Shown: positions 45,165 to 54,671, counted from the first letter of the stretch. The stretch: DNA of 64,000 bases from Rhodanobacter glycinis (GCF_006438785.1 NZ_RCZB01000003.1:186001-250000), one strand, 5' to 3'. Made by a program: numbers and translations. The notes: generated from the letters alone by a model not told the origin.

Positions 45165-46145
45165 ATGACCGAAGCAAAGATCCAACACTATGTTCCCAAG
45201 TTCCACCTGCGGAACTTTGGTCTCGGAAAGAAGGATCAACTTTGGGTGTACGACAAGCAAACTGCGCGTTCCTTTCAGACAAATGCGAAAAATGTAGCGA
45301 GCGAAAACCGGTTCTACGACTTCGAGATTGAAGGAGAAACCTATTCGCTTGAGTCGAGCCTTTCTCAGATTGAATCGAAAACAAAGCCCGTAATTGAACG
45401 GATACTCCACGAAGACTCAGTTTCTGGCCTAGGAGCACAGGAGCGCGCCACACTCGGCTCATTCTTGGCGAGTCAATTCGTCCGAACAAAAGCGTTCCGG
45501 ATGCAATGGGCAGACTTGCCTCGAATACTTCGGGATAAGGTTGCATCAATGGGATCCAGTGTCTCTCCTGGCTCGCAAGCCGAAGCGTTGATTCAAGACC
45601 CATCAGAGAACCAGATAAAAGTCGACACAACTCGCATGCTATTGGATGCGCCTTTAAACTTCGGGCCGCGCTTCTTAGACAAGATATGGTTCGTAGCAAA
45701 AACCACAAACAGTAACCCGTTCATCTTGGGCGACAATCCCGTCAGTTTGCAAAACCAAGTTGACATGACACTGTATGGAAATCTGGGGCTAGCGGTCAGA
45801 GGCATTGAAATTTATCTTCCCCTCTCCTCCACCCGCGCTCTTGCTATGTGGTGTCCTTCGCTAGCGCATCAGGTTGGAGAGGCCGCGAAAACTATCAACC
45901 GCCTTCCGCCGGCCATCGTATCCGGGCAATTGAAGAATCCTGACGGGATCATTGGTCTCGACTCGGCCCCTAGAAATGGATCTTCGTTTTCCTACGAACC
46001 TACGCACGTAATGAACTTCAACTCATTGCAAGTTGCACGCAGCGAGCGATATCTCTTCTCATCCAAGAACGATTTTTCCTTGGCGCAGAAGATGATCGAT
46101 GACCATCCAGACATCAGGTCTGGGCAGCGGCTTAATGCCGGCTAG
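45165..46145 (+). CDS. DUF4238 family protein, likely horizontally acquired
   Basis: The 326-residue protein starts with the DUF4238 signature QHYVPKFHLRNFG and later has FYDFEIEGE and FLASQFVRTKAFR blocks. Function is unknown. The gene is clearly AT-richer than its surroundings, with many AAA, TTG, TCA and ATA codons, suggesting transfer. A GTTAGGC core, like the 3' end of an integron attC site, lies about 20 bases upstream. The frame is open further upstream, but the homology starts at ATG 45165. Confidence 0.75.
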   Translation: MTEAKIQHYVPKFHLRNFGLGKKDQLWVYDKQTARSFQTNAKNVASENRFYDFEIEGETYSLESSLSQIESKTKPVIERILHEDSVSGLGAQERATLGSFLASQFVRTKAFRMQWADLPRILRDKVASMGSSVSPGSQAEALIQDPSENQIKVDTTRMLLDAPLNFGPRFLDKIWFVAKTTNSNPFILGDNPVSLQNQVDMTLYGNLGLAVRGIEIYLPLSSTRALAMWCPSLAHQVGEAAKTINRLPPAIVSGQLKNPDGIIGLDSAPRNGSSFSYEPTHVMNFNSLQVARSERYLFSSKNDFSLAQKMIDDHPDIRSGQRLNAG

Positions 46146-46213
46146 CCAAGGCTAGTCAATTCATTCGAGCCGAAGATATCGCTCCGACACATATTGCAGG
46201 CCAAGCGCCACAT

Positions 46214-48352
46214 TCAATGCGACCCAACATCGTCCACACGCTGATTCGCCGCGCGCACCGCTTCAACAAAACCGCCAAACGGAATATCCGTAATCCCCAC
46301 CAGCCCGATATGGCTGTTCTCGCCATCGAGCAACCGACCAGTCACCGGCTGATCGGTGTACTGGAACCAGTGCGCGCCGACGATATCCGGGTCGGCCGCG
46401 GCGGCGGTGACGAACTTCGCGTAGGCCTCGCCGCGTTGCTGCTCGTTCCATACCGACACCACGCCCTTGCCGAACGGGCCGCGGTCGTCGGAGCCGAAAT
46501 GGAATTCGCCGATCAGCACTGGCCTGTCGAGCGCGTGCATCGCGGCGGTGTCGAAGCCGTGCTGCGGCAGGTCGGTGTAGACGTTGAAGCTGACCACATC
46601 GCAGTACTGCGCGCAGGCAGCGACGGCTTCGGGCGTGTTCACCGCAAAGCGGCCGCCGAGGAACAAATGGTGCGGATCGTGACGGCGGATGGCCTCGGCC
46701 ACGGTGCGGAAATAGGTGTCGGCGTAGCGGCGCAGCCACGCGCTGTAATCGGCAGCGATCGCCGGGTGCGCCTCGTTCGGTGGGGGCGCGACGAAGCCGG
46801 TGACGTTCAGTGCATCCCATGAACCCAGCGCGATGCCCCACGCGGCAGACAGTGTTTCCGGTGCCACGTACTTCTTGCGCAGCATCGCGATGAACGCCTG
46901 CTTGGCCAGACTCTTCGCATCGCCGGCCAGCGTGCCGATGGCCAGACCCCAGCGGCCTTGCGGGCCGCTGCCGGCCCAGGCCAGCTCGTTGTCGGCGAAA
47001 TAGCCGAGCAGGTACGGATCGTCGCGCACGTCGGCGTTCGCCTTCACCACCGCCCGCTCGGTGGCCTGTACGAAGCGCGGATCGAACGGATCGGGCATGC
47101 GACCCCAGTAGTCGTAGCCGCTGGAGACATTGGCGTAGTTGCCGTCGATATTGATCGAGCGCGTATACGGCAACCGATGCGCGCGACCCAGTGCATCGTC
47201 GCTCCAGTTGCCGATGGTGTTGAAGCCCCAGGCCTGCAGGCGATCCAGCGTGCGCGTGCGCCACGCATCCAGCCAATTCCTGTCGTCGATGCGATACAGG
47301 TTCGCCGCGTAGAAATCGAACCAGCGGCCATGGTTGTAGCCGATGCCCTGGCTGGCACCCTGATCCTTGTTGCGGTTGTCGCTGCTGCCGTAGAACGCCG
47401 CCCACTCACCTCTGGCTGGCGGCAAGTCGCGGAACATGAACTCACGGCCCTCGACATAGCTGCGGCCACCGTCGGTAATCACCGCGTTGACGCCGAGCGA
47501 GAAGAACGCGTGGCCATCGGGCGTCACCAGTCGCCAGCGGCCGGCGGCTTTCTGCGTGTGGAACCAGCCGGTCCTGTTCAAGCCATGGACGTCCGGACGT
47601 CCACCGTAGGCATCCAGCCCGCTGGCCGGCGCTCCGGTTACGGGCGCCTTCCCGGCTGTACGCAAGGCAGCATCGGAATCGATCTTCTCCGGCCACCGAC
47701 CACGCGCGAATTGTCCGTAGCGGTCGACGACGCCGGCATAGGCATCGTGCAGCGTGGCGTCGCCCGGCGCGGTGTCGAGGCGACCGAACAGCAGCGTCTG
47801 CACGGCCTGCGGCGCGGGCACGCCGAGGCGGATGGCGCTGATCTTGTGCAGATCCAGCGCGCCCTGCACAGAAGTTGCCAGCAGGGTCGGCCGGCCGTGA
47901 TCGTCGAACGGCATCGGCGGCCCCACCTGCATGCCCTCGCCACGCGGCGACGTGGCGTGCAGCGGAATCACCAGCGTCTGCGCCGGCCCGGCCGGCACGC
48001 CCACGGTCGCCTGCAGATGCTGGCCGGCGGCATCGTCGATATCGACGGTCAGCGTCACCGCCCAGGCCATCGCGTTCTGCAGGCGCAGATGAAGTTCACT
48101 CTGCTTCGACCAGTCCCACGCCCCATGGGCAGGGGTCAGCACGATTTGTGGATGTGTCGCGGACTGGAACGCGTAACGCTGCTGCGCCACGCCGTCGGCG
48201 GCGTGTTCGACGGTACCCGTGCGCTGCACCTGATCGAGCGTTACTTGCGCGATGGCATCGGGGCTGGCGAGATCTGCGACGGCGGGGATGCTCGCCGCAT
48301 GACAGGCGCTCAGGCAGCACAAGTACAGCCAGATCGATAGTCGACGATTCAT
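46214..48352 (-). CDS. Agarase-like glycoside hydrolase (clan GH-A), lipoprotein
   Basis: The 712-residue product has a lipobox (CLSAC) near the N-terminus and a beta-rich N-terminal domain of about 230 residues. A TIM-barrel catalytic domain follows, with a likely acid/base glutamate in FADNELAW and a nucleophile glutamate in LIGEFHFG. These motifs and their order resemble GH50 beta-agarases and GH42-like enzymes. The true polysaccharide substrate is unknown. ATG 48352 was chosen; a TTG two codons earlier is possible. It is monocistronic. Confidence 0.75.
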   Translation of the reverse strand: MNRRLSIWLYLCCLSACHAASIPAVADLASPDAIAQVTLDQVQRTGTVEHAADGVAQQRYAFQSATHPQIVLTPAHGAWDWSKQSELHLRLQNAMAWAVTLTVDIDDAAGQHLQATVGVPAGPAQTLVIPLHATSPRGEGMQVGPPMPFDDHGRPTLLATSVQGALDLHKISAIRLGVPAPQAVQTLLFGRLDTAPGDATLHDAYAGVVDRYGQFARGRWPEKIDSDAALRTAGKAPVTGAPASGLDAYGGRPDVHGLNRTGWFHTQKAAGRWRLVTPDGHAFFSLGVNAVITDGGRSYVEGREFMFRDLPPARGEWAAFYGSSDNRNKDQGASQGIGYNHGRWFDFYAANLYRIDDRNWLDAWRTRTLDRLQAWGFNTIGNWSDDALGRAHRLPYTRSINIDGNYANVSSGYDYWGRMPDPFDPRFVQATERAVVKANADVRDDPYLLGYFADNELAWAGSGPQGRWGLAIGTLAGDAKSLAKQAFIAMLRKKYVAPETLSAAWGIALGSWDALNVTGFVAPPPNEAHPAIAADYSAWLRRYADTYFRTVAEAIRRHDPHHLFLGGRFAVNTPEAVAACAQYCDVVSFNVYTDLPQHGFDTAAMHALDRPVLIGEFHFGSDDRGPFGKGVVSVWNEQQRGEAYAKFVTAAAADPDIVGAHWFQYTDQPVTGRLLDGENSHIGLVGITDIPFGGFVEAVRAANQRVDDVGSH

Positions 48353-48493
48353 GCGCAACAGACCTCGCGATGAGATGCCCGGGCATTATGCGGCGGCTGC
48401 GTGAAGTGCAACGTGCAACGTGCAGAGATTGGCGTCTGCGTTGGACTGGAAGGGCGCGAAGTGCGATTACCAGCTTCGCTGTTGTGAAGCTAC

Positions 48494-48595
48494 TCCGGCC
48501 TGCGCCGGAATGACGAGATGGCATTGCAGGAGCGGCCTCAGCCGCGATGCCTTTGTAGAATCATCGAGTCAGAGCATCGCGGCTGAAGCCGCTCC
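48494..48595. repeat. REP-like inverted repeats
   Basis: A small hairpin TCCGGC/GCCGGA (48494-48509) is followed by a 22-base inverted repeat at 48529-48550 and 48574-48595 (core GGAGCGGC-CTCAGCCGCGATGC) with one mismatch. Elements of this GGAGCGGCTTCAGCCGCGA type are dispersed in Pseudomonas and xanthomonad genomes. The 274 bases between the glycosidase and permease genes hold nothing else that I see. Confidence 0.8.
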
Positions 48596-48626
48596 CACGA
48601 CCGAAGGAAGTCCCCTGTGGACAGAA

Positions 48627-49955
48627 TCAGGAACGCCGGCGCGACCACCACTGCCAGCCGTAATACACCGGCACACCCAGCGCGATGATCAGCAGGCTCA
48701 TGCCGGCGTCGCCCGGCGCGTGGATCGCGCTGGCCACGATCACGCCGAACACGGTGATCACGAAGATCAGCGGCAGCAGCGGATAGAACGGCACCCGGTA
48801 CGGCGCCGGATCGTCGATGAAATGCTTGCGGTACCAGAACAGCGTGCCGATGCCGAACACATGGCCCAGCCATTCGCCCACCGTGGTGTAGTTGAGCAGC
48901 TGATTGAAGCTGCCCGACACGGTCAGCACGATCGCCCACAAGCCGAGCACCGCCAGCGCGATCTGCGGCGCGCGTGTGCGTGGATCGACGCGCCCGGTGG
49001 CGCGGAAGAACACGCCGTCCGCGCCCATCGTCTGCAGCACGCGGGCACCGCCGGCGATCGCGATGCTGCAGTAGCCGAAGGTGGAACAGGCAATGCCGAC
49101 CTCGATCACGGTGGCGCCGTGCGCGCCGAACAGCTTCTGCATCAGGTCCGCCGCCGGCGCAATGCTGGTCGCCAGACCGGCATGGCCGAGCCCGGCCAGG
49201 TACGCGAAGTTGACCAGCACGTAGCAGACCACCACGCCGACCATGCCCATGCCCAGCGCACGCGGCAGGGTGCGCTGCGGGTTGCGCACTTCGCCGGCCA
49301 GATCGTTGAGGTAGTGGAAGCCGCCATAGGCGAACAGCACCGGCAGCAAGGCGCCGGCAAAGGCCCACGACGACACCGGCCGCGTGGTGTCCACCGCCAG
49401 CACCAGCCCCAAGTGCCCATGCGCCAGCATCATGCCGGCGATCACCAGCAAGGCGATCGCCATCACCTTCAGCACCGTGAAGATGTTCTGCATCCATGCA
49501 CCGGCACGGATGCCGAACAGGTTGATGCCCACGATGAACACGATCGCGCCGACCGCGACCGGCAGTTCGTAGAGCCGGCTCACGCCCAGCGCCCTGCAGA
49601 AATAGACGGCGAATTTGGTCACCACCGCGGCCACGCTGCCGGGGTAGTTGATCAGCGCCATGGTCCAGCCGAACAGGAACGCCGGCAGCAGGCCGAACGC
49701 CTCGCGCAGGTACACGTAGATGCCGCCCGCCTGCGGTCGCCGTGCGCCCAGCTCGGCGTAACACAGCACGCCGGCCAGGGTCAGCAGGCCGCCGATCGCC
49801 CACAGGATGAGCACCTGCAGGCCGGACGACGTGTTCTGCGCCACCGTGGCCGGCGTGATGAAGATGCCTGCACCGATCACGCCGCCGATGACGATCATCG
49901 CGGCGTCCCAGGTGTTCAGGCGACGGGCATAGGCATTGGCGGGTTCGGTCAGCAT
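48627..49955 (-). CDS. APC-superfamily amino-acid permease
   Basis: The 442-residue protein has about twelve membrane helices and the APC-type first helix motif GGVIGAGIFITPATVA. The helix-6 region (FAYGGFHYLNDLAGEVRNPQRTLPRA) is characteristic of amino-acid/polyamine permeases. Substrate unknown. It lies next to, and divergent from, a pair of genes for an ATP-grasp ligase and a flippase-like protein, and may supply or export an amino acid for that cluster. ATG 49955 has AAGG nine bases upstream. Confidence 0.85.
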   Translation of the reverse strand: MLTEPANAYARRLNTWDAAMIVIGGVIGAGIFITPATVAQNTSSGLQVLILWAIGGLLTLAGVLCYAELGARRPQAGGIYVYLREAFGLLPAFLFGWTMALINYPGSVAAVVTKFAVYFCRALGVSRLYELPVAVGAIVFIVGINLFGIRAGAWMQNIFTVLKVMAIALLVIAGMMLAHGHLGLVLAVDTTRPVSSWAFAGALLPVLFAYGGFHYLNDLAGEVRNPQRTLPRALGMGMVGVVVCYVLVNFAYLAGLGHAGLATSIAPAADLMQKLFGAHGATVIEVGIACSTFGYCSIAIAGGARVLQTMGADGVFFRATGRVDPRTRAPQIALAVLGLWAIVLTVSGSFNQLLNYTTVGEWLGHVFGIGTLFWYRKHFIDDPAPYRVPFYPLLPLIFVITVFGVIVASAIHAPGDAGMSLLIIALGVPVYYGWQWWSRRRS

Positions 49956-50231
49956 GGCGGCTACCTTGCCATTGTCCGTACCGGTTCGGCCAGTCCCGTG
50001 TGGCACAGCAGGTTGCGCTGGTAGCATGCCCGCCCCCATCCGACAAATTGACAAGCGCCGGCGGCCTCGGAACACTGTCGCCGGCATCGCGACACGCGTT
50101 GCCGGTTCATGGCGCCGCGGAAACGCCGCGACGTCATCGCCACCGAGGGGTGCTGCAGCGGATCGATGTCCGCCACGCTCGGCCGGCGAATCCGTTCAAG
50201 GGCGCCCTTTCCGGTTACTGGAGATGTCGCC

Positions 50232-51155
50232 ATGTCTGTCCACACCGCCGCTCGCCGGCTCGCCCTCGCCACCTCCTTGGATCACCCGTCGATCCAGCCG
50301 GACGATGCGTATCTGGCCACCTCGCTGGAGCGCCTCGGCATCCAGCCCATCGTTTGCGTGTGGAACGACCCCGCAGTTGACTGGTCGACGTTCGATGCGG
50401 TGTTAATCCGTACCATCTGGGATTACTTCAAGCACCACGCGGCGTTCCTTGACTGGCTGGACCGGCTCGACCGGCTGGGCGTGCCCACCATCAACGACAG
50501 CGCCCTGCTGCGCTGGAACAGCGACAAGAGCTACCTGCTCGAACTGGCCCGGCACGATGTCGCGATCATCCCGACGCGGCTGGCCCGCGCGGCCGAACTG
50601 CCCGACGTGCTGGCGACGATGCCGGGGCAACAGGTGGTGATCAAGCCGACCATCAGCGGCGGCGCCTGGCATACGTTGCGCGGCAGCGTCGGTGACGCGA
50701 CGTTTGCCCAGGCAGTGACGCAACTGCCACGCGACTACGATTATCTGGTGCAGCCGTTCGTGCCGGAGATCCTCAGCGCCGGCGAATGGTCGCTGCTGTA
50801 TTTCGCCGGCGAGTTCAGTCACGCCGTGATCAAGCGGCCGGCCGCCGGCGACTATCGCGTGCAGGGCGAACATGGCGGCAGCGCCGAACCGGCCCGGCCC
50901 GACGACGCGACCCTGGCCGCCGCCGAACGCGCGCTGGCTGCCGTGGCCGCCATCGGCCATGGCGACCACGCCTACGTGCGCGTCGACGGCGTGATCAGCA
51001 AGGGCCGCTTCCTGATCATGGAGCTGGAGCTGATCGAGCCGTTCCTGCATCTGGCCGATCACCCGGCAGCGGCCGAGCGGCTGGCGCAGGATGTGCTCGG
51101 GCGCCTCGCCCGCGCCCACCGCGAGTCTCCGGCGGCACTGGCGAGTGCGCCCTGA
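50232..51155 (+). CDS. ATP-grasp ligase, DcsG/glutathione-synthetase-like
   Basis: The 307-residue protein shows the ATP-grasp layout: an N-terminal domain (VCVWNDPAVDWSTFDAVLIRTIWDY), WNSDKSYLLELA, a phosphate-binding VVIKPTISGGAW, VQPFVPEI, GEWSLLYFAGEFSHAV and metal-binding LELELIEP. This pattern is like DcsG, the cyclo-ligase of D-cycloserine synthesis, though many homologues have unknown function. It probably joins a carboxylate to an amine or closes a ring. The next gene follows after one base, so they form a unit. Confidence 0.78.
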   Translation: MSVHTAARRLALATSLDHPSIQPDDAYLATSLERLGIQPIVCVWNDPAVDWSTFDAVLIRTIWDYFKHHAAFLDWLDRLDRLGVPTINDSALLRWNSDKSYLLELARHDVAIIPTRLARAAELPDVLATMPGQQVVIKPTISGGAWHTLRGSVGDATFAQAVTQLPRDYDYLVQPFVPEILSAGEWSLLYFAGEFSHAVIKRPAAGDYRVQGEHGGSAEPARPDDATLAAAERALAAVAAIGHGDHAYVRVDGVISKGRFLIMELELIEPFLHLADHPAAAERLAQDVLGRLARAHRESPAALASAP

Positions 51156-51156
51156 G

Positions 51157-52140
51157 ATGTCGCCCGTTCCGGGCCAGCTCGCCTCCGCTTCGACGGTTGC
51201 CGCAACGTCGTCGCGCTGGCCGCGCCTGCTGTCGTGGGGCGCGTCGCTGGCCGTGTTCGGTGCCGCGGCGTGGATTCTGCATCGCTACCTGGGCCACATC
51301 GCCTGGCGCGACGTGGCGGCTGCCTGGTCGCGCATGCCGGCCCAGCGCATCGCGTATTCCATCGCGGCCGCCGCGGTGAGTCTTGCGATGCTGGCGATGT
51401 TCGACGTGCTCGCGGCGCGCGTGGTGGTGCGCGAGCGCGTATCCGCGGGGCTGGCCGCGTTCGCCGGCGCGGTTACTCAGGGCATCTCGAACACGCTCGG
51501 CTTCCACGCAATCACCGGCACCGCGTTGCGCTATCGCATCTACGCGTCGGCCGGCCTCGGCGCCGGCGACATCGCGTGTATCGTGGGCGTGGCCGGGCTC
51601 GGCGTGGGGCTGGGCTTTGCGGTGGTGATCACCGGCGCGCTGTGCTGGCAACCGGCGATCACGCACGGCTGGGGGCGCCTGCCAGGCATCGTGCTGGTCG
51701 TGTTGCTGGCTGCGTTGCTGATCTGGCTCGCGCGTCGGCCGCGCACGCTCACGCTGACGCGCTGGACGCTGGCGTTTCCCAGCGCGGGCATCGCGGCCAT
51801 GCAGATGCTGATCGGTGGCGTCGAAATGGTGGCCGCGATCAGCGCGCTGTACGTGCTGCTGCCGGCCAACGTGGCGCCACCGTTCGTGGATTTCCTGCCG
51901 ATCTACGTCGGCGCCGTGCTGGCCGGCATCGTCAGCCATTCACCGGGCGGGCTGGGTGTGTTCGAGACGATCATGCTGGCGGCGTTTCCGGCTGAGGCGC
52001 GAGCCGAGCTGCTGGTGGCGATGGTGTGCTACCGGCTGACCTACAGCCTGCTGCCGTTCGTGCTGGCCAGCACCGCGCTGGCGGTATTCGAGATCCGCTT
52101 GCGCCGGCGCAACCGCCGCGCTCAGTTCGACGGCGGGTAG
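51157..52140 (+). CDS. UPF0104/lysylphosphatidylglycerol synthase-type membrane protein
   Basis: The 327-residue protein has about eight membrane helices and the LPG-synthase-TM signature: ISNTLGFHAITGTALRYRIY in the first half and HSPGGLGVFETIML in the second. It lacks the soluble synthase domain of MprF, so a flippase or lipid/metabolite transport role is more likely. Its start lies one base after the ATP-grasp stop; its 3' end overlaps the convergent ATP-grasp gene by 19 bases. Confidence 0.82.
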   Translation: MSPVPGQLASASTVAATSSRWPRLLSWGASLAVFGAAAWILHRYLGHIAWRDVAAAWSRMPAQRIAYSIAAAAVSLAMLAMFDVLAARVVVRERVSAGLAAFAGAVTQGISNTLGFHAITGTALRYRIYASAGLGAGDIACIVGVAGLGVGLGFAVVITGALCWQPAITHGWGRLPGIVLVVLLAALLIWLARRPRTLTLTRWTLAFPSAGIAAMQMLIGGVEMVAAISALYVLLPANVAPPFVDFLPIYVGAVLAGIVSHSPGGLGVFETIMLAAFPAEARAELLVAMVCYRLTYSLLPFVLASTALAVFEIRLRRRNRRAQFDGG

Positions 52141-53216
52141 CGACGGATCAACCGCTGCTGGTGCAGGTGATGCCGTGCCAGCGCCAGCATGCCGATCGGC
52201 CGATGCCCGCGCGCACGGTTGGCAGCCCCCATCGCGAACAGCAGACGCTGCTTGGCGAACACCATGCGGTAGACCTGCCATACCGAATATTTCGGATCCC
52301 ACGCATGCACCGCCTCGGAGCCGGCACCGTTCACCTCCATGATGGTGAAGCGGCCGCAGCGCAGATCCTGCAAGGTGCGGTAACGCACGTCGAAACGCCC
52401 AGCGTGGAATTGCGGCATGTCGCGCGCGATCGCCTCGATGGCGGCCAGCAGCGCCTCGCTGGCGAGCGCGGAGCCGTCCTCGTAACGGCCGCCGACCCGG
52501 GTCGAACCGATCAGCGACAGCCGCACGGTGTCGCCCGGCGCTGGCACCTCGTCGGGGTCGTATTGGCATTCGTGTTCGCGCTGGTTGCGCATGGCGCGTT
52601 GCAGGCGCGCGTCCGCCCGGATCAACTGCGCCACGTTGCGCACGCCATCGCCGACCACCTGCGGGTAATGGCGCAGCAGGATGCCCAGCAGCCAGCCGCG
52701 CGGCTGGTCCGGGTGGCGCACGTAGAAGATGCCCGCCTCGCCCGGCTCGTCGAGGTAGCGTTGCAGCATCAGCGATTCGCCAGCGGGATATTGCCGCAGG
52801 TAGTCGGCCAGCTCCGGCGCATCATCGAGCCGACGCACGCCGAAACCGCACCAGCCAAGATCCGGCTTGGCCACCACCGGAAACGCCAGGCCGGCCTCAT
52901 TCATGGCAGACAGTGCGGCCGCCAGCATGTCGCCGCCCTCAACCCCCAACATCACGTAAGGCGCCACCCTGGAGCGCGCATGCGCACCCATGCCGGCGAA
53001 ATATTCCGACTTGGTATCGCCCACCAGACCGCCGGCGGTGATCTGCGGATTGACCGCCGAGGGCAGCGTGAGGCTGCCATGGCGCAGCCCCAGCCAGCAC
53101 CATTGCAGCACCATCGGCACCAGGTTGAGCCACTTGGGAATCCGCTCGATCGTACCCGGCCGCGGCGCAGCCCGTGATGGACGGACGCCCAGCGTGGTGG
53201 TCAGCGGCTCAGTCAT
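52122..53216 (-). CDS. ATP-grasp carboxylate-amine ligase-like protein
   Basis: The 364-residue product has the ATP-grasp elements FPVVAKPDLGWCGFGV, MLQRYLDEPGEAGIFYVR, QVVGDGVRNVAQLI (seen in amino-acid ligases such as cyanophycin synthetase) and a C-terminal metal motif in FTIMEVNGAGSE. It should ligate a carboxylate to an amine with ATP, substrate unknown. Its start lies eight bases inside the end of the DUF1989 gene, making a tight three-gene operon with that and the N-hydroxylase-like gene. Confidence 0.75.
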   Translation of the reverse strand: MTEPLTTTLGVRPSRAAPRPGTIERIPKWLNLVPMVLQWCWLGLRHGSLTLPSAVNPQITAGGLVGDTKSEYFAGMGAHARSRVAPYVMLGVEGGDMLAAALSAMNEAGLAFPVVAKPDLGWCGFGVRRLDDAPELADYLRQYPAGESLMLQRYLDEPGEAGIFYVRHPDQPRGWLLGILLRHYPQVVGDGVRNVAQLIRADARLQRAMRNQREHECQYDPDEVPAPGDTVRLSLIGSTRVGGRYEDGSALASEALLAAIEAIARDMPQFHAGRFDVRYRTLQDLRCGRFTIMEVNGAGSEAVHAWDPKYSVWQVYRMVFAKQRLLFAMGAANRARGHRPIGMLALARHHLHQQRLIRRYPPSN

Positions 53217-53799
53217 GCCCGTTCACCTCGTAGTGGATCGGCTTGTACGTGAAATTGTTCGACTGTCCGGCCGAACACGCCGTGAGCCCGATCAGCAGAT
53301 CGATCTGCGCCTCGAACACGATGTAGTCGCCAGCCCGGCTCAGCGGCGGCTCCACGCGGATGGCGCCGGTCGCCGCATCCACCGGCACGTTCATGAACAC
53401 GTTGAACGCAGTGGGGATCGCGTCCGGCGCGATGCCGTACGGCGCCAGCGCCGCCGCAAGATTGCCGAAGCAGCCTTGATGCGGCACGGCGTCGCCGTAG
53501 ATGATGCGGAACATCTCCGCCGAGCACGGCGACACCAGAAAATCATGGCGGCCGACGGTGTCCTCGACGATGCGCAGCAGCACGCTGCTGCGGTTCGAGT
53601 AGATCGGGTCGCCGGTAGTCAGATAGATCTTGCTGGCGTAGTCGATGCTGCGCCCGGAGGAGATCGCCTCGCTGGTGTCGCGCCGGTTGAACGCGACCAG
53701 ATCGGCCACCTGTTCGCCTTGCGGATCGATCACCCTCAGGCATTCGCCGCGCTTCAACTCGAACGCCACGCCACTGCGCGGGGCAATGATCCGGATCAT
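53209..53799 (-). CDS. DUF1989 (urea carboxylase-associated) family protein
   Basis: The 196-residue protein has DUF1989 features: GEQVADLVAFNRRD near the N-terminus, DFLVSPCSAEMFRIIYG, HQGCFGNL, FNVFMNVPVD and a terminal DLLIGLTACSAGQSNN. Two conserved cysteines and histidines may bind metal. The family occurs next to urea/guanidine carboxylases, and no such carboxylase is present here. Start ATG 53799 overlaps the upstream gene's stop as ATGA. Its role may be in handling an N-hydroxy-guanidine or urea-like product (inference). Confidence 0.82.
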   Translation of the reverse strand: MIRIIAPRSGVAFELKRGECLRVIDPQGEQVADLVAFNRRDTSEAISSGRSIDYASKIYLTTGDPIYSNRSSVLLRIVEDTVGRHDFLVSPCSAEMFRIIYGDAVPHQGCFGNLAAALAPYGIAPDAIPTAFNVFMNVPVDAATGAIRVEPPLSRAGDYIVFEAQIDLLIGLTACSAGQSNNFTYKPIHYEVNGHD

Positions 53800-54509
53800 C
53801 GGCACTCGCTCCCGTCCATCGCGCGGAACGGGCACACCCAATCCGCGCCCACCTGACGCCCGCTGTACTGGCGTGCCTCGGGAGCCTTGCCGTGCACCGC
53901 GAGCATCGGGTTGGCCGAGCCGGCATAGGCGATGTCACGCTGGACGATCGCCTGGCGCAGCTTCTCGTAACGTCCGTCGGCGCGCAGCCGCTCGAACTGG
54001 CTATGCAGGTTGAACACCAGCACCGGGCAGCGGAAGCGGCGCGCGCGTCGGCTGGCAGCGGGATGCAGGCCCACCACATAGAACGCCTTGCCACCGACGC
54101 TCATGCTGAAGTTCGCCGAGGCCGGATCGTCGCTGACGCTGTCGTCCCAGCCGTGACAGGTGCGATCGATCGCGTGGATCGAGCGCAGGCGTTGCCACAG
54201 TGCCGCCTCGAAATCGCACTCGGACAGGCGTGCCGAGCAGGGAAACAGCACGGCGAGACTGACGAACAGGCTGTGCTCACCCTGTTGGGTGGCAAAATCC
54301 TGCAGGCACATGGTGATGCGGCGGTCATCGCGCGCGCTGGCGATGTCGTGCACGCAAAGGTATTGCAGGGTGCGCTGCGCCTGCGACGCCTTTGCACCCA
54401 GGCAGGGAAAGTCCTGCGCGCCGACGAACGCCTCGAACGCGCGCTCGGTCGCCGCGGCCATCGTCGACCACGCCGAAACCTCGTCCTCACGAACTTCACT
54501 TGCCAACAT
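53796..54509 (-). CDS. YqcI/YcgG-family heme-dependent N-hydroxylase-like protein
   Basis: The 237-residue protein fits the YqcI/YcgG family: FPCLGAKA near the N-terminus, HPAASRRARRF, VFNLHSQFERLRADGRY, then NPMLAVHG and EARQYSG. Known members DcsA (D-cycloserine) and GntA (guanitoxin) are heme enzymes that N-hydroxylate guanidine groups of arginine-type substrates. Heme binding here is inferred from family only. It is first of an operon with DUF1989 and an ATP-grasp ligase. ATG 54509 has GAGG upstream. Confidence 0.82.
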   Translation of the reverse strand: MLASEVREDEVSAWSTMAAATERAFEAFVGAQDFPCLGAKASQAQRTLQYLCVHDIASARDDRRITMCLQDFATQQGEHSLFVSLAVLFPCSARLSECDFEAALWQRLRSIHAIDRTCHGWDDSVSDDPASANFSMSVGGKAFYVVGLHPAASRRARRFRCPVLVFNLHSQFERLRADGRYEKLRQAIVQRDIAYAGSANPMLAVHGKAPEARQYSGRQVGADWVCPFRAMDGSECR

Positions 54510-54671
54510 CTGCCTCACCGTCCTGTCGCGCCGCCGACGCCAGGCCGACCGGGCCCGATCCGTTTCAATGGACGTTACGAGCCGCGCCGGTTAGCGCGCG
54601 TGAAGGCGGCTTTCGGCACAGCGCCTTTCGATCGCTAGAATGGCCGGGCTCCCCTCTGCACGGCATCGCGC

